From NCBI GenBank assembly GCA_029959905.1, contig JASCNZ010000008.1, positions 1 to 64,000 of the forward strand: 64,000 nt of DNA. The letters are read 5' to 3'. How positions within the stretch are numbered: the stretch's first letter is position 1; each line of letters opens with the position of its first letter. Shown piece after piece: positions 32,299 through 39,387 of this stretch. Position numbers and translations under genes: made by a program. This stretch comes from Microbacteriaceae bacterium PS02344. Its GTDB lineage: Bacteria; Actinomycetota; Actinomycetes; Actinomycetales; Microbacteriaceae. A model generated the notes under the pieces. The model worked only from the letters and a program-made list of their open reading frames with translations. It was not told where the DNA came from and did no database searches.

Positions 32299-33293
32299 CC
32301 CTCCGCCGCCGTCGACTGCGGATCGAGCACCGCGAGCGCGGCGTCGACGAGCGTGTTCACGAGCAGCACCCCGACGCCGTAGACGAGCACCGTGCCCTGC
32401 ACGAGCGGGTAGTCCTTGGCCTGGATCGAGCTGACGATCGTGCTGCCGAGGCCGGGCCAGGCGAACACCGTCTCGACGAGCACGGTGCCCGCCACCAGTC
32501 CGCTCAGCAGCAACCCGCCGAGGGTCAAGGTGGCGGTGACCGCGTTGGGCAGCACGTGGCGCAGGTCGATGCGCGAGGCCCGGAGGCGCTTGGCCTGGGC
32601 GGTGCGCACGAAGTCGGCGTCGAGCACCGTCAGCACCTCGATGCGCAGGATGCGGGCGAGGATCGCGGCCGGTCCGATCGCGAGCGCGAGCACGGGCAGC
32701 ACGTACGACAGCGGGCCCTCGCGGCCCGCGACCGGCAGCCACCCGAGCTGCACGCTGAAGATCGCGACCAGCGCGACGCCGAGCAGGAAGTCGGGGATCG
32801 ACCCGAGCAGCACGCTCGACGAGCTGAAGCCGACCTCGAGCCCCCGCGCCCGGCCGCGCTGCGTGGCGATCGCGACCGCCATGCCCAACGGCAGGGCGAT
32901 GAGCACCGCCACCGCGAACGCCAGTACCGCGAGCAGCAGCGTCGCCGGCAGGCGCTGGGCGATCGTGTCGGCCACCGGCAGCTGCGATCCGATCGACACC
33001 CCCAGGTCGCCGGTGAACACGCCACCCAGGTAGTGCAGGTACTGCTGCCAGATCGGGTCGTCGAGACCGAGCGACTCCCGGCGCGCCTGCACCACCGCGG
33101 CGGATGCGGTCGGGCCGAGTGCCGCGCGGATCGGGTCGCCCGGCACCAGGTGGATCATGAGGAACGACGCCGTGATGAGGATCCACAGCGACACCACGAG
33201 ACGGCCGAGGCGCCGCGCCGCGAAACGCAGCCACCGATGGTCGCTGAGCCCGCGGGCGTCCTCCTCCGCGAGGCGTGTGGTCACCGTTGTCAT
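32295..33293 (-). CDS. dppB: oligopeptide ABC transporter permease (DppB type)
   Basis: A 332-residue permease with six spans. DppB signatures: VSLWILITASFLMIHLVPGDPIRAALGP near residues 35-60, LGLDDPIWQQYLHYLGGVFTGDLGVSI, and the EAA-type loop DFVRTAQAKRLRASRIDLRHVLPNAVTAT. The ATG at 33293 is 36 bp downstream of the binding-protein stop. It pairs with the DppC half of the fusion to form the channel. Confidence 0.9.
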   Translation of the reverse strand: MTTVTTRLAEEDARGLSDHRWLRFAARRLGRLVVSLWILITASFLMIHLVPGDPIRAALGPTASAAVVQARRESLGLDDPIWQQYLHYLGGVFTGDLGVSIGSQLPVADTIAQRLPATLLLAVLAFAVAVLIALPLGMAVAIATQRGRARGLEVGFSSSSVLLGSIPDFLLGVALVAIFSVQLGWLPVAGREGPLSYVLPVLALAIGPAAILARILRIEVLTVLDADFVRTAQAKRLRASRIDLRHVLPNAVTATLTLGGLLLSGLVAGTVLVETVFAWPGLGSTIVSSIQAKDYPLVQGTVLVYGVGVLLVNTLVDAALAVLDPQSTAAEG

Positions 33294-33328
33294 GTCATCC
33301 GTTCCGATTCCCGCGCCGGTCAGGGCGC

Positions 33329-34912
33329 TCAGCCCTTCAGACGGATGCTCGTGGGCTCGATCACGCCGAGCCATTCGAACTCGGCCCCGTTGCCGAACAA
33401 CGACACCGTGGTGTTCGCGAACGGCACGAGGTCGGCCGCCTCGAACAGCGCGGTCTCGGCCTTCTTCCAGGTGTCGCAGCCCTCGGCGCCGTCCATCAGC
33501 GAGGCCTCGGCCACCGCGGCCGTGTACTCCTCGTTCTGGATGCCCGAGAAGTTCGACCCGCCCTCGGCCGGAGTCGGTCCGCTCACGAAGCCGACGACCT
33601 GGTCGGGGCTGTTCACGCTCAGCGTCACCCAGCCGATGTCCCACGCTCCGGTGCCGAACAGCGCCTCGAGCAGCACGCTCTCCTCCTGCTGACGGCCGTC
33701 GACCTCGACGCCGATCTCCTGCCAGGCCGAGATCGCGAGTTCTGCGGCCGCGGCGCCCGCGGCTCCGAGGTCGTTGTCGTAGAGGAACGTGAGGCTCAGC
33801 GGCACGCCGTCCTTCTCGCGCACGCCGTCGGCGCCCTCGACCCATCCGGCCTCGTCGAGGGTCTTGCGCGCGGCATCCGCGTCGAACTCGGGAACGGCTC
33901 CCGAGACCGCGTCGTACGTGCACACGGTCGGGTCGACGGTGGCGAGCGACGTCGCCGGCCCACCCTTGCCCGCGGTGACGACCCCGGCCAGCTCGTCGAG
34001 GTCGACGGCCTGCGTCAGCGCCAGCCGCACGGCGGGGTCGGCGGTGGGGTGGCCCTCGGCGTGGTTGTACCACTGCTCGCCCGCCATCGCGGTGTTCTGC
34101 CGCGAGAACAGGTTCGCCCCCTCGGCGCGCTCGGCGTCCGGCCCCGTGAGCTGGGCGGCGTTCACCTCGCCCGACAGCAGCAGGTTGGCCGCCGTAGTGC
34201 CGTCGGAGACGATACGCACGACCACCTCGGCGGGGATGCCGGCCTCGTCGACGCCCGCGCCACCCGGGCCCCAGGCGTACTCGTCGCGCAACTCGTAGGT
34301 GTAGCGGTCGCTCGCCACCGCCTCGGTGAGCACGTACGGACCGGTGCCGATCGTCTGCGTGGCGAGCGCCGACCGATCGGTGAGCCCCGCCTCGCAGACC
34401 ATCGGCAGGCCGGAGAGGCCCAGCAGCAGGAACGGGGCCGGCGAGGCGAGCGTGATCGTGACCGTGTCGCCGTCGGCGACGGCGGATGCTCCGGGCGGCA
34501 GGAACGCGCCCAGGAAGGGGCTCTGGTTCTCGGGGTCGGCGACCCAGTTGATGTTGTCGGCGGCGGTCTGCGCGGTGAACTCGGAGTCGTCGCTGCAGGT
34601 GATCCCGTCGTTCATGGTGAGGGTCGCGGTCGTGCCGTCGACGTTCCAGTCCTTCGCGAGCTGACTGCGCACCTCGCCGTCGGCGTCGACGCTCACGAGG
34701 GTGTCGTACGCGAGCTTGCTGAGGTCGAACAGCGCGCTGCCCGCCGACATCTGCGGGTCGAGGTTTCCCGGGTCGGCGCTCGAGATCTGGGTGAACGTCC
34801 CGCCTTCGACGGGTTCACCGTTGCCACCCCCGCCCGCACCGCACCCGGCGAGTGCGGCGGTGAGGACGACCGCCGAGACGGCGGCGATGGAGGCACTTCG
34901 TTTGGTTGTCAT
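33329..34912 (-). CDS. dppA: peptide ABC transporter substrate-binding lipoprotein (SBP_bac_5)
   Basis: A 527-residue extracytoplasmic receptor. Lipobox LAGC at residues 20-23 after a hydrophobic run, then GGTFTQISSADPGNLDPQM, the usual mature start. The SBP_bac_5 segments VTITLASPAPFLLLGLSGLPMV, ATQTIGTGPYVLTEAV and WVEGADGVREKDGVPLSLTFLY follow. Family members bind di- and oligopeptides, nickel or sugars; the peptidases around it favour peptides. It precedes dppB by 36 bp and follows the serine hydrolase gene by 69 bp. Confidence 0.9.
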   Translation of the reverse strand: MTTKRSASIAAVSAVVLTAALAGCGAGGGGNGEPVEGGTFTQISSADPGNLDPQMSAGSALFDLSKLAYDTLVSVDADGEVRSQLAKDWNVDGTTATLTMNDGITCSDDSEFTAQTAADNINWVADPENQSPFLGAFLPPGASAVADGDTVTITLASPAPFLLLGLSGLPMVCEAGLTDRSALATQTIGTGPYVLTEAVASDRYTYELRDEYAWGPGGAGVDEAGIPAEVVVRIVSDGTTAANLLLSGEVNAAQLTGPDAERAEGANLFSRQNTAMAGEQWYNHAEGHPTADPAVRLALTQAVDLDELAGVVTAGKGGPATSLATVDPTVCTYDAVSGAVPEFDADAARKTLDEAGWVEGADGVREKDGVPLSLTFLYDNDLGAAGAAAAELAISAWQEIGVEVDGRQQEESVLLEALFGTGAWDIGWVTLSVNSPDQVVGFVSGPTPAEGGSNFSGIQNEEYTAAVAEASLMDGAEGCDTWKKAETALFEAADLVPFANTTVSLFGNGAEFEWLGVIEPTSIRLKG

Positions 34913-34981
34913 GACCTTCTCCTGGCGTGTGAGGTGACTCTCTGACCGCTGACTGCAGGGGGATGGGACCGGGGCACGGAT

Positions 34982-36367
34982 TCAGCTCGAGCGCGGCACC
35001 GCGCGTCCGACGTGGAGGAAGGAGGCGCGGCCGTCGTCGTCGGGCTCGAGGAACGCGAGCACGACGTGCATCCCGTCCTTGCGCTCGCGCAGGATGAGGG
35101 CGTCGTCCGAGAAGCGCACGAGCTCGTCGCGCGAGGGCTCGGCACCCAGGGCCCGCAGCTCCGGGCGGGGGCGCTGCTCGAGCCACAGGCGCCCCTCGTC
35201 GTCGCGCTCGACCTCCATCTCGACCGTGGAGTTCGCGTACACCCCGACGAAGGCATCCGCCCCGTCGGTGGTCGCGTCGTCGGCGGGTACCGGCTCCGCG
35301 GGCAGCGCGTGCCCGGTGAGACCGCGCAGCAGCGGGTCGACGACGTCGTGGAACAGCCCGGCGGCGTCGCCGCCGTTCGTGAGCAGCACGACCGCGACCC
35401 CGGCGTCGGGGGCGATGCGCAGGAACGACGACTGCCCCACCGTGTTGCCGTCGTGCCCGAAGAGCAGCGCGTCGTCCTCCCGGGCGATCTCCCACCCCAG
35501 CCCCCACGCCGCGCCCATTCCCGCGAGGCGGGGCAGGCGCACCTCGGTGCGGCGCATGGCCGCCACGGATGCCGGCGAGAGGATGCTGCCGCCTTCGGGA
35601 GTCGCCCCGTCGCGCAGGTGTGCTCGCGCGAAGACCGCGAGGTCGTGCGCCGACATCGCGAGCATCGATCCGGCGGGTTCGTTCGAGCGGGCGAGCGCCC
35701 AGAACGGGGCCGGCGTCGGCACCCCGTTCTCGTCGGGGCCGATGTGTCCGACGGCGGCGCGATGCAGGATCGCCTCATAGGGGCTCGGCGATACGGTGCC
35801 CAGTCCCAGCGGTGCCGCGACGCGCTCGACGAGCGCCGTCTCCCAGGTGGTGTCGCGCATCCGCTCGATCAGTCGGCCGAGCACGACATATCCGGCGTTG
35901 CTGTACGAGAACAGGGCGCCGGGGGTGAAGATCTGTGCGGCGCTCGCGAGCAGCTCGACGTATTTCGCAATCGCATCGTCACCGCGTCCGGTGTCGGTGA
36001 AGATGTCACCCTCGAAGCCCGACCGGTGGCTGAGCAGGTGCCGCACCGTGATGGCCGCGAGTGCGTCATCGTCGGCCAGACGCAGCTCTGGCAGGTACTG
36101 CGTGAGGGGCGCGTCGAGGTCGACGAGACCGTCGTCGACGAGCTGCATGACCAGTGTCGCTGTCCACACCTTGGTGATCGAGCCGATCTGGAAGACCGAG
36201 TCTGTCGTGGCCGTCACGCCCGTGGCGGTGCTGAGCAGCCCGACGGCGTGCTCGACGATCTCGTCGCCGACGACGACGGCGACCGCTGCCGCGGGCACGC
36301 CCCTCGACTCAGCGCGGTGAGCGAGGGTGGCGCGCAGTTCGTCGACGAGGGCGGAGGTGTCGGACAT
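34982..36367 (-). CDS. beta-lactamase-fold serine hydrolase (SxxK, class C/D-aminopeptidase-like)
   Basis: A 461-residue stand-alone relative of the C-terminal half of the S9 fusion encoded at 26299-29694. S63-I-T-K66, Y155-S-N157 and FGHDGN mark the active site, and a lipocalin-like C-terminal domain begins near residue 375. The stretch GDIFTDTGRGDDAIAKYVEL closely mirrors GDVFTDTGRGDDCLEKYVAL of the fusion, so the two are paralogues. No signal peptide is evident, so it is probably cytoplasmic. First gene of the ten-gene locus. It could be a D-aminopeptidase or D,D-type peptidase; beta-lactam resistance seems unlikely. Confidence 0.85.
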   Translation of the reverse strand: MSDTSALVDELRATLAHRAESRGVPAAAVAVVVGDEIVEHAVGLLSTATGVTATTDSVFQIGSITKVWTATLVMQLVDDGLVDLDAPLTQYLPELRLADDDALAAITVRHLLSHRSGFEGDIFTDTGRGDDAIAKYVELLASAAQIFTPGALFSYSNAGYVVLGRLIERMRDTTWETALVERVAAPLGLGTVSPSPYEAILHRAAVGHIGPDENGVPTPAPFWALARSNEPAGSMLAMSAHDLAVFARAHLRDGATPEGGSILSPASVAAMRRTEVRLPRLAGMGAAWGLGWEIAREDDALLFGHDGNTVGQSSFLRIAPDAGVAVVLLTNGGDAAGLFHDVVDPLLRGLTGHALPAEPVPADDATTDGADAFVGVYANSTVEMEVERDDEGRLWLEQRPRPELRALGAEPSRDELVRFSDDALILRERKDGMHVVLAFLEPDDDGRASFLHVGRAVPRSS

Positions 36368-36379
36368 GCGCCCACTGTA
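36368..36379 (-). promoter_or_regulatory. leaderless -10 box for the peptide-scavenging locus
   Basis: TACAGT (36379-36374, minus strand) lies 6 nt before ATG 36367, without a Shine-Dalgarno between. It would make the first gene of the ten-gene locus leaderless. Confidence 0.45.
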
Positions 36380-36443
36380 GGGAGGTGGGCAGCCGGGTGA
36401 ACGTGTGATCTTGAACTAATAGGTCGCCTGTCGTTCGTCGTAT

Positions 36444-36511
36444 CGGACAAAGGGATGGGTCGGAAGGTGCCGCCGCGGGCAATGTCCGAGGTGCCCCATA
36501 CCTTTGTTCCG
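36444..36511. promoter_or_regulatory. long imperfect inverted repeat with leaderless -10 box
   Basis: Arms 36444-36459 (CGGACAAAGGGATGGG) and 36495-36511 (CCCATACCTTTGTTCCG) pair with one mismatch and one bulge around 35 bp. The right arm contains TACCTT (36499-36504), six bases before the GTG start at 36511, so the repeat covers the presumptive promoter of the nuclease-like gene. It could be an operator or a cruciform/hairpin; no binding protein is suggested by the sequence. Confidence 0.5.
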
Positions 36512-37341
36512 TGGCCGAGCCGGTTCTGCAGTGGTGGGCGCGACGGCAGTTCTCGCGCGGCCGCACCGTGCCCTACGACGTGGGCGAGTTCCGCACCGGG
36601 TGGGCGGCGTACCCCGAGCTGATCCGCCAATACCACCCCGAGCTCAACCACGGCATCGTGCTGTCGCAGGTGCCGCTCGCCGCCGACGTGCTGCTGTGCT
36701 GGGAGTGCCCCCTGGGTCACCGGTTCGCGGCCACCCCGTCGGAGCAGCGGGAGCGACCGGGGCGGGTGCGTCGGCGATCGGCCTGGTGCCCGGAGTGCGC
36801 GGCGCTCGCGCTTCCGAAGCCCGTGATCCTCGGCGAGCCTCGTGCGATCCCTGCGAAGACGAAGCGCGCAGCGCCGCCGATCTGCACGAAGACACCCGAC
36901 GTCGCGACGGGAACCCCGTTCCTCAGCGTGTGCGCGCCGAAGCCCGCATCCGCCGCCGAGGCACGCCTCCGCGCCGCCCTCGTCGAGCGGCTGATCTTCA
37001 CCCCCGATCACAACGCCATCAAGGTCGCCCGCCCGTTCTTCCGCCACACCGAGGTGTGGCCGGACATCGTCCTCCCCGAGCTGCGCGTCGCGGTCGAGTA
37101 CGACACCGTCGGTCGGCACGGGCTCGAGCACGTCGGCAAGCGAGAAGCCGCCGATCGCCGCAAGGACCGCGCCCTTCGCGCCGCCGGTTGGAAGGTGGTG
37201 CGCCTCCGCATGGGTCGCCTCGAACCGCTGGGCCCGCACGACCTGCAACTCTCCTCCATCGGGGCGGCGGGCCTCACCCGCCTGATCGACCGTCTGCGCG
37301 GCATCCGTGGCGCTCTCCTGGTCAACGCCTACCTCCGCTGA
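36511..37341 (+). CDS. zinc-ribbon protein with PD-(D/E)XK-like nuclease domain
   Basis: A 276-residue protein. The first part has a treble-clef zinc ribbon: CWECPLGHRF with Cys66 and Cys69, then WCPEC about 30 residues on (DUF4379-like). The second part, from ASAAEARLRAALVERL, looks like a DUF559/Vsr-type restriction-endonuclease fold: strand WPDIVLPELRVAVEYD gives the D...ExD core, followed by KDRALRAAGWKVVRLRMGR, the usual last strand and helix. Such proteins occur singly in Microbacteriaceae; nicking or mismatch endonuclease activity is conceivable but unproven. GTG 36511 is used, with no Shine-Dalgarno. Confidence 0.72.
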   Translation: MAEPVLQWWARRQFSRGRTVPYDVGEFRTGWAAYPELIRQYHPELNHGIVLSQVPLAADVLLCWECPLGHRFAATPSEQRERPGRVRRRSAWCPECAALALPKPVILGEPRAIPAKTKRAAPPICTKTPDVATGTPFLSVCAPKPASAAEARLRAALVERLIFTPDHNAIKVARPFFRHTEVWPDIVLPELRVAVEYDTVGRHGLEHVGKREAADRRKDRALRAAGWKVVRLRMGRLEPLGPHDLQLSSIGAAGLTRLIDRLRGIRGALLVNAYLR

Positions 37342-37370
37342 GTGCAGCCGAACCCCCTCGTCCGCCGGGT

Positions 37371-37642
37371 CTCTCACGCTCGAAAGGAGATCTCACGCTC
37401 CGAAGGAGATCCCCCAATCCGCCGAAGCTCTCACGCTCCGAAGGAGATCTCCCAATCCGCCGAAGCTCTCACGCTCCGAACGAGATCTCACGATCCGCCG
37501 AAGCTCTCACGCTCCGAACGAGATCTCACGATCCGCCGAAGCTCTCACGCTCCGAAGGAGATCTCACGATCCGAAGGACGATTCGGGAGGATCGCTCCTT
37601 CGTAGCGGGTGTTCCCCTTCGGAGCAGGCGCTCCGTTTCGGC
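37371..37642. repeat. mosaic 19-bp repeat array 1
   Basis: Five successive units begin TCTCACGCTCCGAA at 37391, 37429, 37467, 37505 and 37543: a 38-bp period made of two related 19-bp halves. A degenerate unit precedes at 37371. After a hairpin centre (CGAAGGA 37572-37578 pairing TCCTTCG 37596-37602) the array continues with 19-bp units in opposite sense, starting TTCGTAGCGGGTGTTCCCC. It fills most of the 323-bp gap between the nuclease-like and lipoprotein genes, and I see no gene in it. Confidence 0.8.
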
Positions 37643-37664
37643 GCCGGAGGGCGCGGCATTCGGG

Positions 37665-38153
37665 TCACCCCCCGGTGAATCCTTCCGTGGTGTACTCATA
37701 CCCCGCGGCCTCGCAGGCCTCCCGAAGATCCTCGCCCGCGGCATGCCACGCCTCGGAGCCGATCGTCGACGTCGCACCACCGTCGATACCGACCGGAGGC
37801 GCAGCCTTCTTCATCGCGTCCAGCGCGTCTGAGATGTCTCCTTCGCTCGACGCGGGGACACGGTCGAGCACCCGCGTGGCCAAGCCGTACCAGCCTTCTC
37901 GCTCTCGCTCCCCCATTCGCTGGTCGTGTACGGCGGCGTCGGCGTTGTGCAGGATGGTCAAGACATCACCCATTCCCGCGCACGACTGCTCGTCGATGGC
38001 CACTGCGTCCGGCGCAGCCGAGGACTCCGCCGCCGACTCCGCCGTCGAGGTCGCCGCTGGGACCGGAGAGGTGTTCGTGCATCCCGAGGCGACGAGGACG
38101 AGCAGCGCGGCGGCCCCGAGCGCAGGAAGAACGAGTCGATTATTCGCAGTCAT
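37665..38153 (-). CDS. small lipoprotein of unknown function
   Basis: A 162-residue exported lipoprotein: signal LVLPALGAAALLVLVASGC with lipobox VASGC ending at about residue 25, then a Ser/Ala/Glu-rich linker and a compact domain with CAGMGDVLTILHNADAAVHDQRM and two further Cys-bearing segments (EACEAAGYEY). ATG 38153 gives a normal signal peptide; upstream in-frame codons would not. No family recognised. Unusually, near-identical 67-bp repeat modules stand on both sides of it. Confidence 0.75.
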   Translation of the reverse strand: MTANNRLVLPALGAAALLVLVASGCTNTSPVPAATSTAESAAESSAAPDAVAIDEQSCAGMGDVLTILHNADAAVHDQRMGEREREGWYGLATRVLDRVPASSEGDISDALDAMKKAAPPVGIDGGATSTIGSEAWHAAGEDLREACEAAGYEYTTEGFTGG

Positions 38154-38245
38154 GGACGGAAAAACTACTACCACCCCGCGACCATGTCGAGAGTCGCACG
38201 CAAGGCTTGCCAGCATCCTTCGGTGGCGCCGGAGGAGCCGCCGCC

Positions 38246-38366
38246 GAAGGAGATCTCACGATCCGAAGGACGAGTTCGAGGGATCGCTCCTTCGTAGCGG
38301 GTGATCCCCTTCGTAGCGGGTGATCCCCTTCGTATCGGGTGATCCCCTTCGTAGCGGGTGACGCGG
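38246..38366. repeat. mosaic 19-bp repeat array 2
   Basis: Starts with a 67-bp module (38246-38312) nearly identical to 37554-37620 in array 1, including the hairpin centre CGAAGGA (38264-38270) / TCCTTCG (38288-38294). It is followed by exact or near-exact 19-bp units TTCGTAGCGGGTGATCCCC beginning at 38291, 38310, 38329 and 38348. It lies between the lipoprotein start and the MarR stop at 38384. Confidence 0.85.
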
Positions 38367-38383
38367 AAGCGCGCGAGGCGGGA

Positions 38384-38866
38384 TCAGTCGCCGAAGGCGG
38401 CGAGCAGGGCGGAGAAGTGGTCGAGGTCGGCAGGCGACCACGGGCGCAGCCGGTCGGCCAGGCGCGCCTCGTACCGGGAGCGGGCGACGGCGATGCGCTC
38501 CTGGGCGAGCGGTGTCGCGACGAGCACCCGCGCCCGGCGGTCGTCGGCGTCGGGAACGCTCTCGACGAGCCCGAGCTGTTCGAGCTGTCGCACATGACGG
38601 CTCACGGCCGACTTGTCGGTCTGCAGGCGCTCGATGATCTCGCCCGCCGAGGTGGCCTTGCCGCTCGCGATCGACGTGAGCACCTGGTAGCCGAGAGGCT
38701 GGAGCTCGGGATGCACGGTCGCCGCGGCCTCTCGCCAGCTCACCCGGATGCGCGCGAACAGACGACCGAGTTCGTGTTCGACGCGATGCACGGCCGCCGC
38801 CAGGTCGGGATCATCGAGACCGGCGGTCTCGCCCTCTCGGGCGGGGTCGTCGGGCGCGGCACTCAT
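38384..38866 (-). CDS. MarR family transcriptional regulator
   Basis: A 160-residue winged-helix protein: VHPELQPLGYQVLTSIASGKATSAGEIIERLQTDKSAVSRHVRQLEQLGLVES, then the wing VPDADDRRARVLVATPL. It resembles the MarR encoded just upstream (38931-39386), so the two are probably duplicates. TATGCT lies 7 nt before ATG 38866, suggesting leaderless expression independent of its neighbour, from which a strong terminator separates it. Target unknown; it may share operators with the paralogue. Confidence 0.85.
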   Translation of the reverse strand: MSAAPDDPAREGETAGLDDPDLAAAVHRVEHELGRLFARIRVSWREAAATVHPELQPLGYQVLTSIASGKATSAGEIIERLQTDKSAVSRHVRQLEQLGLVESVPDADDRRARVLVATPLAQERIAVARSRYEARLADRLRPWSPADLDHFSALLAAFGD

Positions 38867-38882
38867 GCCCGCCAGCATACGG

Positions 38883-38917
38883 CGAAGCCCCGCCGTCACG
38901 GAGACGGCGGGGCTTCG
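38883..38917. terminator. strong hairpin terminator
   Basis: Perfect 15-bp arms CGAAGCCCCGCCGTC and complement with loop ACGGA, directly after the stop of the exporter-linked MarR gene. It should end the MFS-MarR transcript before the second MarR gene. Confidence 0.75.
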
Positions 38918-38930
38918 ACGAATGGAGGTC

Positions 38931-39386
38931 TCAGACCTCGGCGAGCAGTCGGAACACCTTCGAGGCCGCAGCGATCTCGTCGGGCGTCAACTCCTCGACG
39001 ACCTCCCGCAGACGGATGCTGTGATCACGGCGCAACGCAGCGAGCGCCGAGCACGCCTGCGCGGTCGGGGTGAGCACCCGCAACCGCCCGTCCCGCTCGT
39101 CGGGGCGGGACTCGAGAAGCCCCAGCTCCTCGAGCATCCGCACCTGCCGGCTGATGACCGACTTGTCCATCTCGAACCGGTCGGCGAGCTCGTGAGCGCT
39201 CGCCGTGCCGGCCCGATCGATGAACGTCAGCAGTTTGTAGCCGCCGACCTGCAGCTCGGGGTCGATGCGCGCCGCCGACTCCTTCCACAGCGTCCGCGTG
39301 CGGGCGAAGATGAGGTTCAGGTGCGTCTGCAGGTCGGCCAGAGCACTGTCGACCTCGGGCGACGCCGCCGTCTGCGAGGCAGTCAC
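38931..39386 (-). CDS. MarR family repressor of the adjacent MFS exporter
   Basis: A 151-residue MarR protein: IDPELQVGGYKLLTFIDRAGTASAHELADRFEMDKSVISRQVRMLEELGLLES with wing RPDERDGRLRVLTPTAQA. It starts with GTG 39386, one base after the MFS stop region, so both are co-translated. Two matching 18-bp inverted repeats upstream of the MFS gene are its probable operators. A drug-like ligand would release it and switch on the exporter. Confidence 0.88.
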   Translation of the reverse strand: MTASQTAASPEVDSALADLQTHLNLIFARTRTLWKESAARIDPELQVGGYKLLTFIDRAGTASAHELADRFEMDKSVISRQVRMLEELGLLESRPDERDGRLRVLTPTAQACSALAALRRDHSIRLREVVEELTPDEIAAASKVFRLLAEV

Positions 39387-39387
39387 C

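Noticed and set aside
34982-36367. class C beta-lactamase conferring antibiotic resistance
   Set aside because: SxxK and YxN are shared by many esterases and peptidases; there is no signal peptide and the gene heads a peptide-uptake operon.
36504-37832. 442-codon + strand frame running through the nuclease-like gene and the repeat array
   Set aside because: It overlaps the zinc-ribbon gene in another frame and its second half is only translated 19-bp repeats (SRSEGDL, TIRRSS).
37371-38366. CRISPR array
   Set aside because: Repeat units are contiguous 19- or 38-bp tandem units without unique spacers, and no cas gene is near.
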